A DNA stretch of 64,000 nucleotides. Source: Flaccisagitta enflata. Lineage: Eukaryota; Chaetognatha; Sagittoidea; Aphragmophora. Positions within the stretch are counted from its first letter, which is position 1; each line of letters opens with the position of its first letter. Below the pieces are notes generated by a model. It searched no databases. It worked only from the letters and a program-made list of their open reading frames with translations, and had not been told where the DNA came from. Below are positions 1 to 10,547 of this stretch, one piece after another. A program made the position numbers and the translations under genes. The stretch lies in NCBI GenBank assembly GCA_965153355.1, contig OZ231126.1, positions 82,832,001-82,896,000 of the forward strand, given 5' to 3'.

Positions 1-109
1 GAATGAATGAATGAATGAATGAATGAATGAATGAATGAATGAATGAATAAATGAATGAATGAATGAATGAATGAATGAATGAATGAATGAATGAATGAAT
101 GAATGAGTA
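1..109. repeat. (TGAA)n microsatellite at window edge
   Basis: About 26 nearly pure TGAA units. It belongs to the exon-18 duplication array, each copy of which ends in such a tract. Confidence 0.95.
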
Positions 110-119
110 AGTTGTTTCG

Positions 120-173
120 ACTCGAAAACGGGACTGTCATCATTCTATCCCAAAACGATGATGGTAATCGTGC
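120..173 (-). pseudogene. cadherin exon 18, copy 4, internal stop
   Basis: The fourth copy reads GTITIIVLG, then TAG, then NDDSPVFES in the same frame, so it cannot be translated through. It is followed by the TTCA (sense) tract at 1-109, which runs off the window. Confidence 0.5.
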
Positions 174-228
174 CTGTCAAAGGGAAATATGATGAATGAA
201 TGAATGAATGAATGAATGAGTTGTTTCG

Positions 229-282
229 ACTAGAAAACGGGACAGTGATCAATCTCGTCCAAAACGATGATGGTAACCGTAC
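229..282 (-). pseudogene. cadherin exon 18, copy 3, stop after linker
   Basis: The third copy reads GTVTIIVLDEIDHCPVF and is followed directly by TAG where the other copies have GAG. Use of this copy would end the protein just after the linker. It has the same acceptor context as the other copies. Confidence 0.5.
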
Positions 283-300
283 CTGTCAAAGGGAAATATG

Positions 301-392
301 ACGAATGAATGAATGAATGAATGAATGAATGAATGAATGAATGAATGAATGAATGAATGAATGAATGAATGAATGAATGAATGAATGAATGA
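301..392. repeat. (TGAA)n microsatellite between exon-18 copies
   Basis: About 22 pure units separating exon-18 copies 2 and 3. Shorter tracts separate the other copies (190-218 and 478-526). Confidence 0.95.
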
Positions 393-407
393 GTGAGTTG
401 TTTCAAC

Positions 408-459
408 TCGAAAACGGGACAGTGATCATTCTCGTCCAAAATGATGATGGTAACAGTGT
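408..459 (-). CDS. cadherin exon 18, copy 2 (best linker motif)
   Basis: The second copy reads DTVTIIILDENDHCPVFELK after acceptor TTTGACAG. It has the best preserved calcium linker of the array (DENDHCPVF), so it is the likeliest functional one. No clear donor follows before the TTCA (sense) tract at 301-392. Confidence 0.5.
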
Positions 460-534
460 CTGTCAAAGGGAGACATGATGAATGAGTGAATGAATGTATG
501 AATGAATATATGAATGAATAAATGAATTGTTTCG

Positions 535-588
535 ACTCGAAAACGGGACAGTGATCTTTCCCGTCCAAAACAATGATGGTAACAGAGC
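535..588 (-). CDS. cadherin exon 18, copy 1 (nearest exon 17)
   Basis: The first of four tandem copies in transcription order, after acceptor CCTTTGACAG. Joined to exon 17 it reads GSVTIIVLDGKDHCPVFESK. The linker reads DGKDHCPVF, so the Asn and second Asp context of DxNDN is damaged. The 3' end is unclear because the sequence runs into a TTCA (sense) tract without a clear donor. Confidence 0.5.
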
Positions 589-867
589 CTGTCAAAGGGA
601 AATAAGATGGCCCAGCTAGTTCTCCGTTTATTAGACTATATACTCTCAATGTGATGACTAATGAATAACAAATGTCCGGAATGAGCATTTACAATATCTT
701 AGATGTTCTTTTTCATCAGAAGAATAGCAATGGAAACCTTCTTTTTACAGACAGTCTTTTCATGTCATCTCTAACTACTCTATAAGTTGACCAACACAGA
801 AATGTTTAACACATAGAATCTGTTTGTTAACTATTCAGCTAGAGCCAAGCGTTTGTTTGTCTTTTAC

Positions 868-1006
868 CGGTGCCAACGTTGCCTCCATTGTCTGTAGCTT
901 CGACTAGAAGCTCGTGAACTGGAGCAAATTCTCTGTCTAGAGTGTTTGTCCTCGTTGAGATCCAGCCGTCGCCATTGATTTCAAACAAAGTGGCTCCAAA
1001 TTCATC
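868..1006 (-). CDS. cadherin exon 17 (EC repeat middle)
   Basis: 139 nt, phase 0 in and 1 out, acceptor TTTCAG and donor ACCG/GTAAAA. It encodes DEFGATLFEINGDGWISTRT, NTLDREFAPVHELLVEATDN and GGNVGT. FEINGDGWISTRTNTLDRE is a textbook EC strand pair with DRE intact. The phase-1 end requires a following exon that starts with two bases and provides the TVxVxDxNDNxPxF linker. Each of the four copies at 120-588 fits this. Confidence 0.93.
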
Positions 1007-1127
1007 CTGAAATGGCATTACGAGTAGTGGTGATTAAATATAAACCGGGAAACACGGTAGCTTTATTTGCTAATGCGACATGTAATTGAATTTTCTTTAA
1101 GACATTTTAAGTGTACGGACAGTACTG

Positions 1128-1300
1128 ACAATAGTACCACGCGAATAAAAAAAAAGACGCACTTTTAAATGATTAATTTAGCCAATAAATCTTTTAAAAA
1201 TTAATATAAATCTTAAACCACCTAATAGCCCTTCGAAAGTACTTTCATTTGGTGCCAATCTGGTATTGCTATCTTTTTTCGTTTAGAAATGGCATCAGTT
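1128..1300. repeat. interspersed repeat shared with 62400-62580
   Basis: CTTTCATTTGGTGCCAATCT and TATTGCTATCTTTTTTC with the flanking AT-rich sequence recur in the same order at 62400-62580. The rest of intron 17 (1007-1498) shows nothing else. Confidence 0.7.
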
Positions 1301-1498
1301 TGAGTAAAAATGTTGCCTATTTCAGTTTTGCAACCCTCATGTAAAAGTGCATTTCAGTAAAATAGTGCTTCTCTTGGCAGAGCTCTAGCTACTAAACCGT
1401 TTGAGATACAGACCTGGGATTAGTCTCTAGAGAATGAAAGATTTTTTGTAAATCTTTAAATATGACTCAATAGAAATAGTAAATTGTTTTTTTATCTG

Positions 1499-2052
1499 TT
1501 GGGCAGCGGCCCCAAAGGGGACAAAGTCCTGTAGAACACAGGGGGAATCTGTCCGTCCGTGCGTCCGTGCGTCCGTGCGTCCGTGCGTCCGTGCGTCTGT
1601 CCATCCCTCTGTCCATGCGTCCGTGCGTCCATGCGTCCGTGCGTCCATGCGTCCGTCTGTCCGTCCTACCCCCTCGCCCCATCCTCAGGGCTTCGTCTCC
1701 TTAGGGGCCTATTTTGACCCAATTTCCAGGCAATATGGCCCAAAACAAAGCAAAATGGCCAAAATCTAAGCAATATGCCCCAAATTTAGCCAGATTCCAT
1801 CATTTTGGCCCTTAGATATATAATATGGCCAAATTTTTGCCATTTCGCTTAGATTTGGGCCGTATTGCTGAGAATTGGGCTATTTGGCATGGACGGACGG
1901 ACGGATGGACGGACAGATTCCCCATGTGTTCTACACGACTTTGTCCCCTTTGATGCCGCTGCCCTGCTCCCCCTCAACTTAAATCACACACTACTCAAGC
2001 AGGGCATGGGTACCGCCGACCATCTACTACCTTTGGGCTGCTATTTTATTAT
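1499..2052. mobile_element. foldback-like element, copy 1
   Basis: The left end GGGCAGCGGCCCCAAAGGGG returns inverted near 1910-1966, followed by the tail GCCCTGCT...AGCAGGGCAtGGGTACCGC. The core holds GTCCGTGC units and then units of the type CAATATGGCCCAAA, which are themselves mirrored about position 1800. Confidence 0.75.
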
Positions 2053-2273
2053 TAGATAAAGAGGTCCGTTTTTTTTTCGAGTGGTATATATCGCTGGCGT
2101 AATTTCTCTATATGTAAAATACAACATACTATTTAGAGCAAAGCGATTTTGTTATATAATTAGATTGAATGACGTTATCTCATTATCCCTCTGCATCATC
2201 GAAACTCGAAAGTCTTTCAAATGTTAGTTTGAGACATAAATGCATAAAATGGAAGTTGAGTCTATAAACTCAC

Positions 2274-2390
2274 CATTGCGTTTTTGACGATCCTGTATGT
2301 GAATGTATTGCCCACATCTGGATCCTCCGCCCGAATGATGATAAGCCTCGTGCCAGCAGGGGAATTCTCCATTACCTTGTGTTCGTAATT
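2274..2390 (-). CDS. cadherin exon 16 (EC repeat start)
   Basis: 117 nt, phase 0 in and out, acceptor TTTTCAG and donor GTGAGT. It encodes NYEHKVMENSPAGTRLIIIR then AEDPDVGNTFTYRIVKNAM. MENSPAGT and AEDPD are the xEx and DxD motifs of a canonical repeat. It joins exon 15 as DNSPIVG-NYEHKVMENSPAG. Confidence 0.93.
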
Positions 2391-2459
2391 CTGAAAAACA
2401 AGGCCAAGTTATGGCCAATGAGTGCGCCTTGCTTGATTGAGAATTTGTGACTGAACGTT

Positions 2460-2556
2460 TAAAATGAATGAATGAATTTATGAATGAATGAATGAATGAA
2501 TGAATGAATGAATGAATGAATGAATGAATTAATGAATGAATGAATGAATGAATGAA
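2460..2556. repeat. (TGAA)n microsatellite
   Basis: About 24 TGAA units just upstream (gene direction) of exon 16's acceptor. The remainder of 2557-3300 is AT-rich intron with short poly-A and GATGAT runs and no recognised element. Confidence 0.95.
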
Positions 2557-3363
2557 CAACAGAATGAAAAAAGTGTGGTAAGGCATGAGAGGTTATAGGA
2601 ATATGGAAAGACGACAGAAGTGAGAAACGTTTGCGCTTACGACCGACCGACCGACCGACCAACAGACCGACGGACATGACCTCTTAAAAAAGTGTGATGA
2701 CGCACTTACAAGGGTGGCTGCCGTCAATGCATATAGAAAAAAAAAGATAATGAAGCGTATACTATGAATCCAGATTCTCATACCAAGGTGAAGAAAAAAA
2801 GCCAAGAGAAAGATGAAGAAAGGGGTTTTGACGCTATTTTCAAATATCTCATGATGATGATGATGATGTTTCTTTGTTGTATTCATTCAGATCCAATACC
2901 CTGAAGAAGAGGGGACACCCTCGAAATATAGGGTTGAAATTCTAATGCATTCTTTAAAATGCAGTCTCTAAATTTTGTTTCTTTTTCCCTGAATTTTTGT
3001 TTCTAAAACTTTTTCAATCTTCTTGAAGAAGGCTGTTCCCCAGCTTGAATTTTTGAACAAGGAAAAAAACATGTTTAAAAGCATGTATGCAAAAAACTTT
3101 ACAACTGAAGAAGATTTTTCAGATATGATGAAGAGAAAAAAAGTGGAGTGGAGCAAAAAAAAAAAAAAAAAAGAAAAAAAAATATATCTATCTCAGTGGA
3201 TTTTGCTTTCCGCCCTCGTAATGAACGTAAACATATTAGCTTTAGATCAATGATTGAAATATAAAAAAAAACAAACAGAAAATCAGTAAACCACGGAGAG
3301 GTTCAGTTTTCAGGAGCGTTTCTTATAGAAGAAGAGGAAAAGAGAAAAGAGAGCGTAACTCAC

Positions 3364-3621
3364 CCCTACGATGGGACTGTTATCGTTGATGTCTTTGACT
3401 TGGACGATGATCTCCGCGTATCCTTTTAGAGAGTTGTTGTTTTTGTCATTATCGTAAGCCACTACGTTGAACCTGAGCATGCCTTTGGTTTCCCTGTCCA
3501 CGACTCGCTTAAGCGTCATTATCCCATTATCCTTATCAATGGTAAAATATTTGCCGTCGTCTCCTTGAATTATGTACTCGATTCGCGTGTCTTGATCCTT
3601 GTCAGCGTCTCCAGCAGACAC
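3364..3621 (-). CDS. cadherin exon 15 (nearly complete EC repeat)
   Basis: 258 nt (86 codons), phase 0 in and out, acceptor ATCTTAG and donor GTGAGT. It encodes VSAGDADKDQDTRIEYIIQG, YFTIDKDNGIMTLKRVVDRE, TKGMLRFNVVAYDNDKNNNS and YAEIIVQVKDINDNSPIVG. DxD, the IDKDNGI strand, VDRE, AYDND and DINDNSP are all present, so this repeat should bind calcium normally. Confidence 0.94.
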
Positions 3622-3648
3622 CTAAGATTATGAAGAATGGAACCCATT

Positions 3649-3918
3649 TATTATTCATTCATTCGTTCGTTCATTCATTTATTCATTCATTCATTCATTC
3701 ATTCATTCATTCATTCATTCATTCATTCATTCATTCATTCATTCATTCATTTATTCATTCATTCATTCATTCATTTATTCATTCATTTATTTATTTATTC
3801 ATTTATTTATTTATTTATTTATTCATTCATTCATTCATTTAGTCAGTCAGTCAGTCAGTCAGTCAGTCAGTCAGTCAGTCAGTCAGTCAGTCAGTCAGTC
3901 AGTCAGTCAGTCAGTCAT
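3649..3918. repeat. (ATTC)n followed by (AGTC)n
   Basis: ATTC/ATTT units to about 3840 switch abruptly to about 20 AGTC units. The block fills most of the intron between exons 14 and 15 and ends 35 bp from exon 14's donor. Confidence 0.95.
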
Positions 3919-3952
3919 TTATACAAGCATTGATGATTTTCCTCGCATGAAC

Positions 3953-4077
3953 CTGTAGGACTTGTTTTCCCAACTGCTCGGGCGTCTCTTCGGTGATGGA
4001 CGCCTCATAAGGGTTTTGGCCGAATACTGGCGCATTATCGTTCACAGGCAACACTATGATGTCAACTGTTGTTCGAT
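3953..4077 (-). CDS. cadherin exon 14 (EC linker)
   Basis: 125 nt, phase 1 in and 0 out, acceptor ATTTCAG and donor CAG/GTTCAT, another GTT donor. It encodes RTTVDIIVLPVNDNAPVF, a calcium linker with Pro in place of the first Asp, and GQNPYEASITEETPEQLGKQ, then VLQ. It joins exon 13 as DGKSED-RTTVDI and exon 15 as VLQ-VSAGDADKD. Confidence 0.92.
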
Positions 4078-4238
4078 CTGAAATAGAAAAATTAAAAAAA
4101 AAAACAAAAAAACAAACAAACATTAGTTGGTCAGAAGTACCCAATTTGCCCAGATTATTTAATGTTGAAATTAGGAGAGGCAAAAATCCGATGCTTGAAG
4201 TCAAAGAGAGTTAAGATCAGTTCTATAAACAAGATTTT

Positions 4239-4454
4239 AACAAGCCCGACCGGGCATCGCTACGTCCGGGCTGTGTTGAACATGTGACATATATGGAGAG
4301 ACAGGTGGACAAACAGACAGATGAAACGACAAGAGTAGTGAAGGAGGCTCTCAAAATGTGCTTGCCGATCATTTGAGTCAGAATAGGGACAAACGGACGG
4401 ACGAACGGACGGGCGAACCCTCTTATAGAGATGCGTTCCTGACGGACGCATCTA
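4239..4454 (-). mobile_element. handle-hairpin element, GATGCGTCCG class
   Basis: Handle GCTACGTCCG (4259-4268) and terminal hairpin at 4429-4453 (arms AGATGCGT and ACGCATCT) followed by CTAA. The hairpin is preceded by CTCTTATAGAG and a GGAC-rich tract. The handle is two mismatches away from perfect complementarity to CGGACGCATC of the hairpin. Confidence 0.65.
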
Positions 4455-5470
4455 AAAACGGTGACTTGAGCTTCAAGGCTGAGATTTAATACACAAGGTT
4501 TAAATCTCGTTAGCAAAGTTGAGCTACGGGTTTAGATTTGGGCTCTTAACTTGGCTTATTTGGTCAAGAGCTAAAAGCAGAGCGCAATGCTTCAGACTTA
4601 AGTCTAAATATGTATGTAGGGTAAAATTGTTTTTTTTCTTTTGGGAATTCTGAAGTTTCCCTCTTAGATACAGCCTTGATGGGTGCTGAGACCAAATTTT
4701 TATGTCTCATACCCAGTCACACCAACACCATAAACATCTCAAGTCAAATTGTCCCATTGACTCCCATAATGGGGGGGGGGCAATAGAATTCATTGCCGCC
4801 TTTGGCCATGGAAATACTTTGATCATCCTTAAGCTATACTAAAAAACTTTAAATTTGAATTTCAGAGACTGTATATTGCCAGAACAAGAGAAAACCACAT
4901 GGAAGTTATGTTGCAGTCTTGCAATTTCTTTCGATTGGAAACCAAAAGCAAACAGTCGTGAGTTGAGAATGAAATTGTTAAATACTTTTGGCCAGCGGCG
5001 TATCTGAGCCAAGACTATAGCAGCTGCCGCCTTCAATCTATGTCCCAACATAGTTCCTGTACGACCTATGCATTACTATCTGTTACTATCATTAACTATA
5101 CATGACTATCTATCCCTATACATTACTATTAGATACTATATATGACTGAATATAACAGTATAAGACTACAACTATTTACATCATTGTGTGACTACTAAGT
5201 ACAACTGTTCATAACTTTAAAAAAGTGTAATTGAGTAGTAGTAGAATCTGTGCTAGTCATCAAGTGAACAATCAGTTCAAGATTTGGTGCTACATACACA
5301 TATTGTGTTTGTCTTGCCATCATACAATCGTTTCTCAAATCACTCGTAATAACTGGATTCTTGACAAAGACTAGGTGTAAATCCAAAATGGTTTGTTTTT
5401 GTGCTCTTTTTGATCATTTGATATTTTGGGGTAAATAGAAATGGACTTCCATCGGACATGTTAGAAAGAA
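4455..5470. other. intron, no recognised feature
   Basis: AT-rich intron sequence with a run of Gs (4771-4780) and CTATACATTACTAT-like short repeats at 5060-5160. I see no exon, element end or RNA gene. Confidence 0.5.
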
Positions 5471-5477
5471 TAATTTC

Positions 5478-5479
<2 letters not shown>

Positions 5480-5528
<49 letters not shown>

Positions 5529-5550
5529 TTTTCTTCTTCTTCTCTCTCTT
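5480..5550. repeat. (CT)n microsatellite
   Basis: A CT tract of about 44 bp followed by TTCTTCTT-rich sequence. Confidence 0.95.
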
Positions 5551-5924
5551 TTCTTGGCTATCCTGCTGTCCGACAATATTCCTGTCCGACATTTTACAGC
5601 TGCCGCGGCAGCGGCGGAAGCCCCTTCATATACGCCGCTGCTTTTGGCTATGATATCAACGGATCGGAGGACAAGGCTTGACACCCTATTCAGCCTATTG
5701 AGCTCAACCAGTGATAAAATAAGGAGGACTTCCTCGGTTAGTCAATTGTGAAGGAGATGAGAGGCAAAGCTGTAGAGCAACTTCTCCTCTTGGTCCAAAG
5801 ATGCAATCATGTTTCTCATTGCTATATATTTCCCCAGGGACATCTTTCAATTAATGAAAGAGTTTTATGAGCTATTCTGCCCTGTTCTTTTCATGCTGAG
5901 AATCTAAGACAAAGTACAGTGGTC

Positions 5925-6430
5925 ATCCGCCCTAAAGGGCCGATGTAAAACAAGTCGTCCAAGGATCGCACATGGTCAGCGGTACCCGATGCCCTGCTTG
6001 GAGTGATTAGCTAAAGAAGTGGAGTGAGAGCAAGGCAGCGGCCCCAAAGGGCCGATGTCCTGTAGGACACAGGGGTAAATTTCCGTACGTCCTGAGAGGG
6101 CATATTTGAGGCCTTAGTAGCAATTTTCCATGATATTCAATGGGAATTTTGCATTTTATTCCATTTCTTGTCAATTTGCCATGTTATTCATTGGGAATTT
6201 TACATTTTTCTTAGTTTTCATCAATTTTCCATATTATTCAATGGGAAACATGCATTTTTTTGCTTATTTGTAAATCTTCCATATTATTCAATGGGAAGTT
6301 TGCGTTTTAACAATTTTCCATGTTATCCAATGGGAATTTGGAGGATGGGGGGGGGACGGACGGACGTATGGAAATTCACCCCTGTGTCTTACAGGACATC
6401 GGCCCTTTGGGACCGCTGCCCAAAAAAAAG
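5925..6430. mobile_element. foldback-like element, copy 2 (reverse tail)
   Basis: The tail is on the left here (GGTCAGCGGTACCCGATGCC at about 5975), then GGCAGCGGCCCCAAAGGGCC, and the inverted end closes at about 6420. The core consists of units built on CCATGTTATTCAATGGGAAT of about 50 bp. Confidence 0.75.
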
Positions 6431-6674
6431 TATCTTGGATGACATCTTTTGTTATTTTTCCTAGTATTACCGTTCAAGATCTGATAGCGTTACGTAAAAC
6501 TGATGAAGACGGACACACAGACCGACAAGGGATCGACAGACTGACAGATGGACAAACAGACTGATAGATTCGATAGATAAGCAGATGGAGGAACAATAAG
6601 ACGAAAAGACAAAAGGAATTAGTGACCATTTTCAAGAAGGAGGGACAGATCTACATACAGGTTTGAACTCTTAC

Positions 6675-6830
6675 CTTCGCTTTTTCCATCAGAGACAGAC
6701 ACAGTCAGCGTGTATTCTTGTATTTCTTCGTAATCCAGAGGATTGATGAGAGAAATTTCCCCCGTGTAAGTTGAAATGTTGAAGACGTTGCCGATGTTAC
6801 CGTCGATGATCGAGTAACTCAAATCAGAGA
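6675..6830 (-). CDS. cadherin exon 13 (EC repeat middle)
   Basis: 156 nt, phase 1 in and 1 out, acceptor TTTCCAG and donor GTAAGA. It encodes SDLSYSIIDGNIGNVFNIST, YTGEISLINPLDYEEIQEYT and LTVSVSDGKSE. FNISTYTGEISL and PLDYEE are typical strands, with DRE changed to DYE. It continues exon 12 as DADE-VSDLSYSI. Confidence 0.92.
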
Positions 6831-7110
6831 CTGGAAAAATACAGGAAAAAAAAGTTTTTTTTTCTTTAGAATTTAAATGGCAAGACATGGCGCCATTTAT
6901 CTTTAAGGAGCGGCGAGATTAACTAGCATGATTGGCCGGTGCAAGGTCGATAAAGAAGCGTATTTCCCCCCTCAGCCCTTGCCTAAATATGGATAGATCC
7001 TACATTTCCTTTCACAGGATTTAAAAAAAGAAAAAAGCTAGGAATGCTTTTTAAACTAATGTTATGGTATATTATCACATATAAGCAGTCAATAATCGAA
7101 GTGAATACGC

Positions 7111-7295
7111 AACAAGGCCAACACCTTACAGTCGCGTGCGGTTGTTAAGACTAAAAGACCAAAAGACTAAAAGACTTAAAGACTTAAAATAACGTAAAAC
7201 GACGAAAAAAAGCTAACGAAAGCAAAGTGTGACCAACCAAAAGACCAACAGACAGACGGACAGAGCGGGTTGTAGAGTCGCGTGCACGCGACTAA
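7111..7295 (-). mobile_element. handle-hairpin element, short variant
   Basis: Starts AACAAGGCCAACACCTTAC. Handle AGTCGCGTGC at 7130-7139, core of AAAAGACT units and GACC/GGAC repeats, hairpin AGTCGCGTGCACGCGACT at 7276-7293, then CTAAAA. Handle and distal arm are fully complementary over 10 nt. Confidence 0.75.
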
Positions 7296-9049
7296 AAATG
7301 TAATGGCGAGATGGTTTGATGGTATTTGTTGTAGGGGATATGGGAGGACAAACGCTTCTCTCTCGACAAGCTATTGAGTCGATCAACAGTACTGCAGAAA
7401 ATGAACAGCATGAAAAAAGAATCAAATGATCTAAAAGAACCATCTTACGAGGATCAATTGAGATTAAAACGAGCTACGAAGCCATTCAGCGATGATCAAT
7501 TATAAAATACGAGCATCAAAAAGTTCATTACAAAGCGCGAAAAGCTCTGGATGATTACTGACCATATCAAGACTAGAATTAGGAGTCTTTAACTATTTGG
7601 AGTTCATTTATACGAAGGAATACTGTAAAGTGTACAGTAGATGTCGTCTAGACGTTGGAATTCGGGGGCGCTCATGACATGAATAGGATTGATGATTGAA
7701 TATTCTTTTTCAAGACATTAGCTCCCCCTGATTCCAAGTCTAGACGAAATCCACTATAACAAGGCCAAGTAGTTTATTCTAAAGACATGAATTTGAAACA
7801 ATTATCTAAAGCGCATGCTTAAAAACGTGATGGGTTGAGGAAGGAGCGTATGTTTATTTTTGTTTTGTCAGTAGGGAACGCTGAGCAGTTTTAATGAGTT
7901 TCATATTTCAGTGGGTAAACTGCATTAATTTGTCAAAAAAGCACAATGCGTCACAATAAGTTATTGCATGAGAATCGCGTTACGGCGGATGACACCTCAT
8001 TCCAAATATAGGCTAGGATCGAGCAAATGAGTAGCTTTTAGGGTTTAGGGGTTTCCATTCAAAGATGTTAATTCTTAGGTTTAAAATTCACTTACGGTCA
8101 GAACCTTTACAATGACATAAAAAGGATTGAAAAGAAACGATGCATAATTCGATACAGTTTGTTTCAACCAAAATACATATTGAATTTTGTTGGTTAAGAA
8201 TACTGCTCCAGTCCTTTCCCTCTCATTTTTGTTCATGAAAGTGGCGATTCCATCGAATCGATTTTGTCGCATTACTTACTTTCTTTTTTTTTAAGAAACC
8301 AAGACAAAAATGACAGAAATATGAAAATTGGTGACATTTAAAGTGAGAAAGTTTTTTTGTTTTTGTTTTCAATCGTGAACAAATGTGTCCAAATTCCAAC
8401 TTTACACACCAACGTTATCACACATTTTTGTGTCAATCTGTTTTTCTTACCCAAAACCCACGAATTTTTCACTCTACCAACTCGAACTGATGTATCTGGA
8501 AGCAATTCTTCGAATGTCCATGAAAATGATTGATTTTTGGGACTAGGTCCCTACTTGATATTCCCTAATAACCTCCTGAGCCTCTTTAGCCCCTACCAGG
8601 AACTGCGATTTTTATTCATCAAAAAAGAATCCATCATTTATATATAAAACTTGAAATTCATCTAAAAGAGAAATTTTACAAATGGGGATGAAAATCATGT
8701 AACTGAAACAAAACTGATAATTAGGTGATTGAAATGAGGACGAAGTGATCAAGAATGAATAAAAATGCGTCAGTGGAGAAACAAATATTGGCGTATTCAC
8801 TGCATTATTAAAACATTTACTTATGGCTGTTATTTAGGATATCGCTCAGGTGAGCCATGAATATCATTAAATTGAATTGAACGAATAATTTGCCATGGAT
8901 GTTACCAAAAGATAAAAAACATTAATTCATATTGATTTAACATTTTTTCAGAGAAGAGCCAATCCTTAAAAGACCAACGACATCTTTAGTGTACCAATGT
9001 GAGTTTGTCAACTGACTGACAAAAATGAATAAGAAAGAAAAACAAAACG
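7296..9049. other. intron, no recognised feature
   Basis: About 1.75 kb of unique-looking AT-rich intron between exons 12 and 13. A GTAAGT follows an open stretch at 8081-8110 on the minus strand, but the neighbouring exons already join in phase without it. Confidence 0.5.
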
Positions 9050-9272
9050 CAAGGATACAACATCCACGCGGACGGGTGGGCAGGTGTGTACACTGTGTAA
9101 AACCCTTGGTCAGACAATCATATGCACAAATTCACACAAACAATTACAACCATGTGTTTTTAATGCTGGTTTTTACACTTTCCGAATCGATTTTCACGGA
9201 CCAACTCACCGACGGGCCAAAAGATAGGTGGACCAACAAAACCTTTAATAGAGTCGCTAGTCCGCGACAAGA
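9050..9272 (-). mobile_element. handle-hairpin element, degraded
   Basis: CACGCGGACGGGTGGGCAGG on the left and AGTCGCTAGTCCGCGACA on the right. GCGGAC and GTCCGC remain complementary, which fits a decayed copy. Confidence 0.5.
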
Positions 9273-9662
9273 ATTGCGCAACATTTTTTAAAGACCTACG
9301 TTGAAATCTCGTGTGATGAACTGTGTGGTCTTTTTTGTTTTGTTTTGAAATTATCAGAAAGAGATCATTAACACAGAAGCCTATTTTACACGATCTCATC
9401 ATTCATGCCTCCATATCGGGTCTGTTTCAACACATAACAATCGCGTCTTTAACGGGCCACTCGGTCGCTCGCTATGTTCGTTCACTTGCGCCGCTCATTT
9501 CACTCTCGTTTCGCTCACTTGTTCCATTCATAGGCTTGCTCAGTCACTTCACTGACAACCTCATGGATTAGATGACCATGTGTTTATGCTGTAAACGCGA
9601 TCAGTAGGGAGGATCGCGTCAGTATGGGTAAGCAGAAACACGCCCATGATCCAAAGACTTAC

Positions 9663-9806
9663 CCTCATCTGCGTCGGTGGCCTTAACGAGAAGAACGCTG
9701 GTTTGAGTTGCTTTACTCTCCAAAAGAGTTGCGTTATAACGATCCTTCTCGAAGATTGGAGGATTGTCATTTTCGTCGGTGACGTGAATAATGACAAAAG
9801 CGCTGC
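9663..9806 (-). CDS. cadherin exon 12 (EC linker, next repeat start)
   Basis: 144 nt, phase 1 in and 1 out, acceptor GACGCAG and donor GTAAGT. It encodes SAFVIIHVTDENDNPPIF, a perfect calcium linker, then EKDRYNATLLESKATQTSVL and LVKATDADE with DxD intact. Its AG may be used at either of two CAG triplets 3 nt apart (9807 or 9803), but phase favours the outer one. Confidence 0.92.
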
Positions 9807-10038
9807 CTGCGTCACAGAAAAGATAAAAACGCAAAGAAGTCATGTTGAGTATGGGAACGTAATGGGCTTTTACACTCCATCCATAAGTTCACAGATTGTT
9901 TTGCTGAAAAGTGCAATTGAAAATAGATTTCTGCTTTGCTACTGATAAAAGTAAATTTCTTTTCTTCTAAATCTTAAAGAAACTTTTTCTGATTAATGCA
10001 GATTTGGGTTTTTATTCATTTCAAAATTCGCAACTTAC

Positions 10039-10170
10039 TTTGATTGGGTTGTCCCAAGACGGTTTCTGTGCCTCGTCGGCCTGTAGGCACCATATCGTTG
10101 ACAAGAACCTTGTAGACGTACAGACTCTTCTTTTCTCGATCGAGATCAGTTGTGAGGACGGTTACATCAC
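10039..10170 (-). CDS. cadherin exon 11 (EC repeat middle)
   Basis: 132 nt, phase 1 in and 1 out, acceptor TTTACAG and donor GTAAGT. It encodes DVTVLTTDLDREKKSLYVYK then VLVNDMVPTGRRGTETVLGQ. It joins exon 10 as KDTG-DVTVLTTDLDRE, with DRE intact. The loop after VND is longer than usual (MVPTGRRGTETVLGQPNQ). Confidence 0.92.
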
Positions 10171-10195
10171 CTGTAAAGGAACACATTTAGGTTTT

Positions 10196-10410
10196 TAGTC
10201 GCGTGCACGCGACTCTACAACCCGCTTTGTCCGTCGGTCGGTCGGTCGGTCGGTTGGTCGGTTGGTTGGTCGGTCACACTTTACTTTTTTTTATGATTTT
10301 ATTTCTTTGACCTCACTGCTCCTGCCCAAATGATCTGGTGATCTCAAGCATGGCCCCTGCCCACCAGCACACGACTTCGGTAGCCGTGTATCCGGCCTTG
10401 TTGACATATT
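10196..10410 (+). mobile_element. handle-hairpin element
   Basis: In this orientation the hairpin AGTCGCGTGCACGCGACT (10197-10214) comes first, then GGTC repeats, CACACTTTACTTTTTTT, and CCTGCCCACC with handle complement GCACACGACT (10367-10376), ending GTATCCGGCCTTGTT. One mismatch in 10 between handle and hairpin. It begins only 26 bp beyond exon 11's acceptor. Confidence 0.8.
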
Positions 10411-10435
10411 AGGCATGTTTCTTTCCGACTACTAA

Positions 10436-10500
10436 TTTGTAGTCGCTTGCGAAGCTACTCTATAAGAGGGTGTGTCTGTAAGTCCGGAGGAAGGAAGTCA
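10436..10500 (+). mobile_element. handle-hairpin element, terminal fragment
   Basis: AGTCGCTTGCGAAGCTACT followed by CTATAAGAGGGTGTGTC resembles the hairpin end of the family. No handle end is found before the foldback-like element at 10548. Confidence 0.45.
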
Positions 10501-10547
10501 GGAAGGTCAATGGGTACAAAATTTTTTGGATAACCTGTTTTTTGGGC

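Noticed and set aside
8081-8272. 63-codon minus frame ending before GTAAGT
   Set aside because: Not cadherin-like, and exons 12 and 13 join without it.
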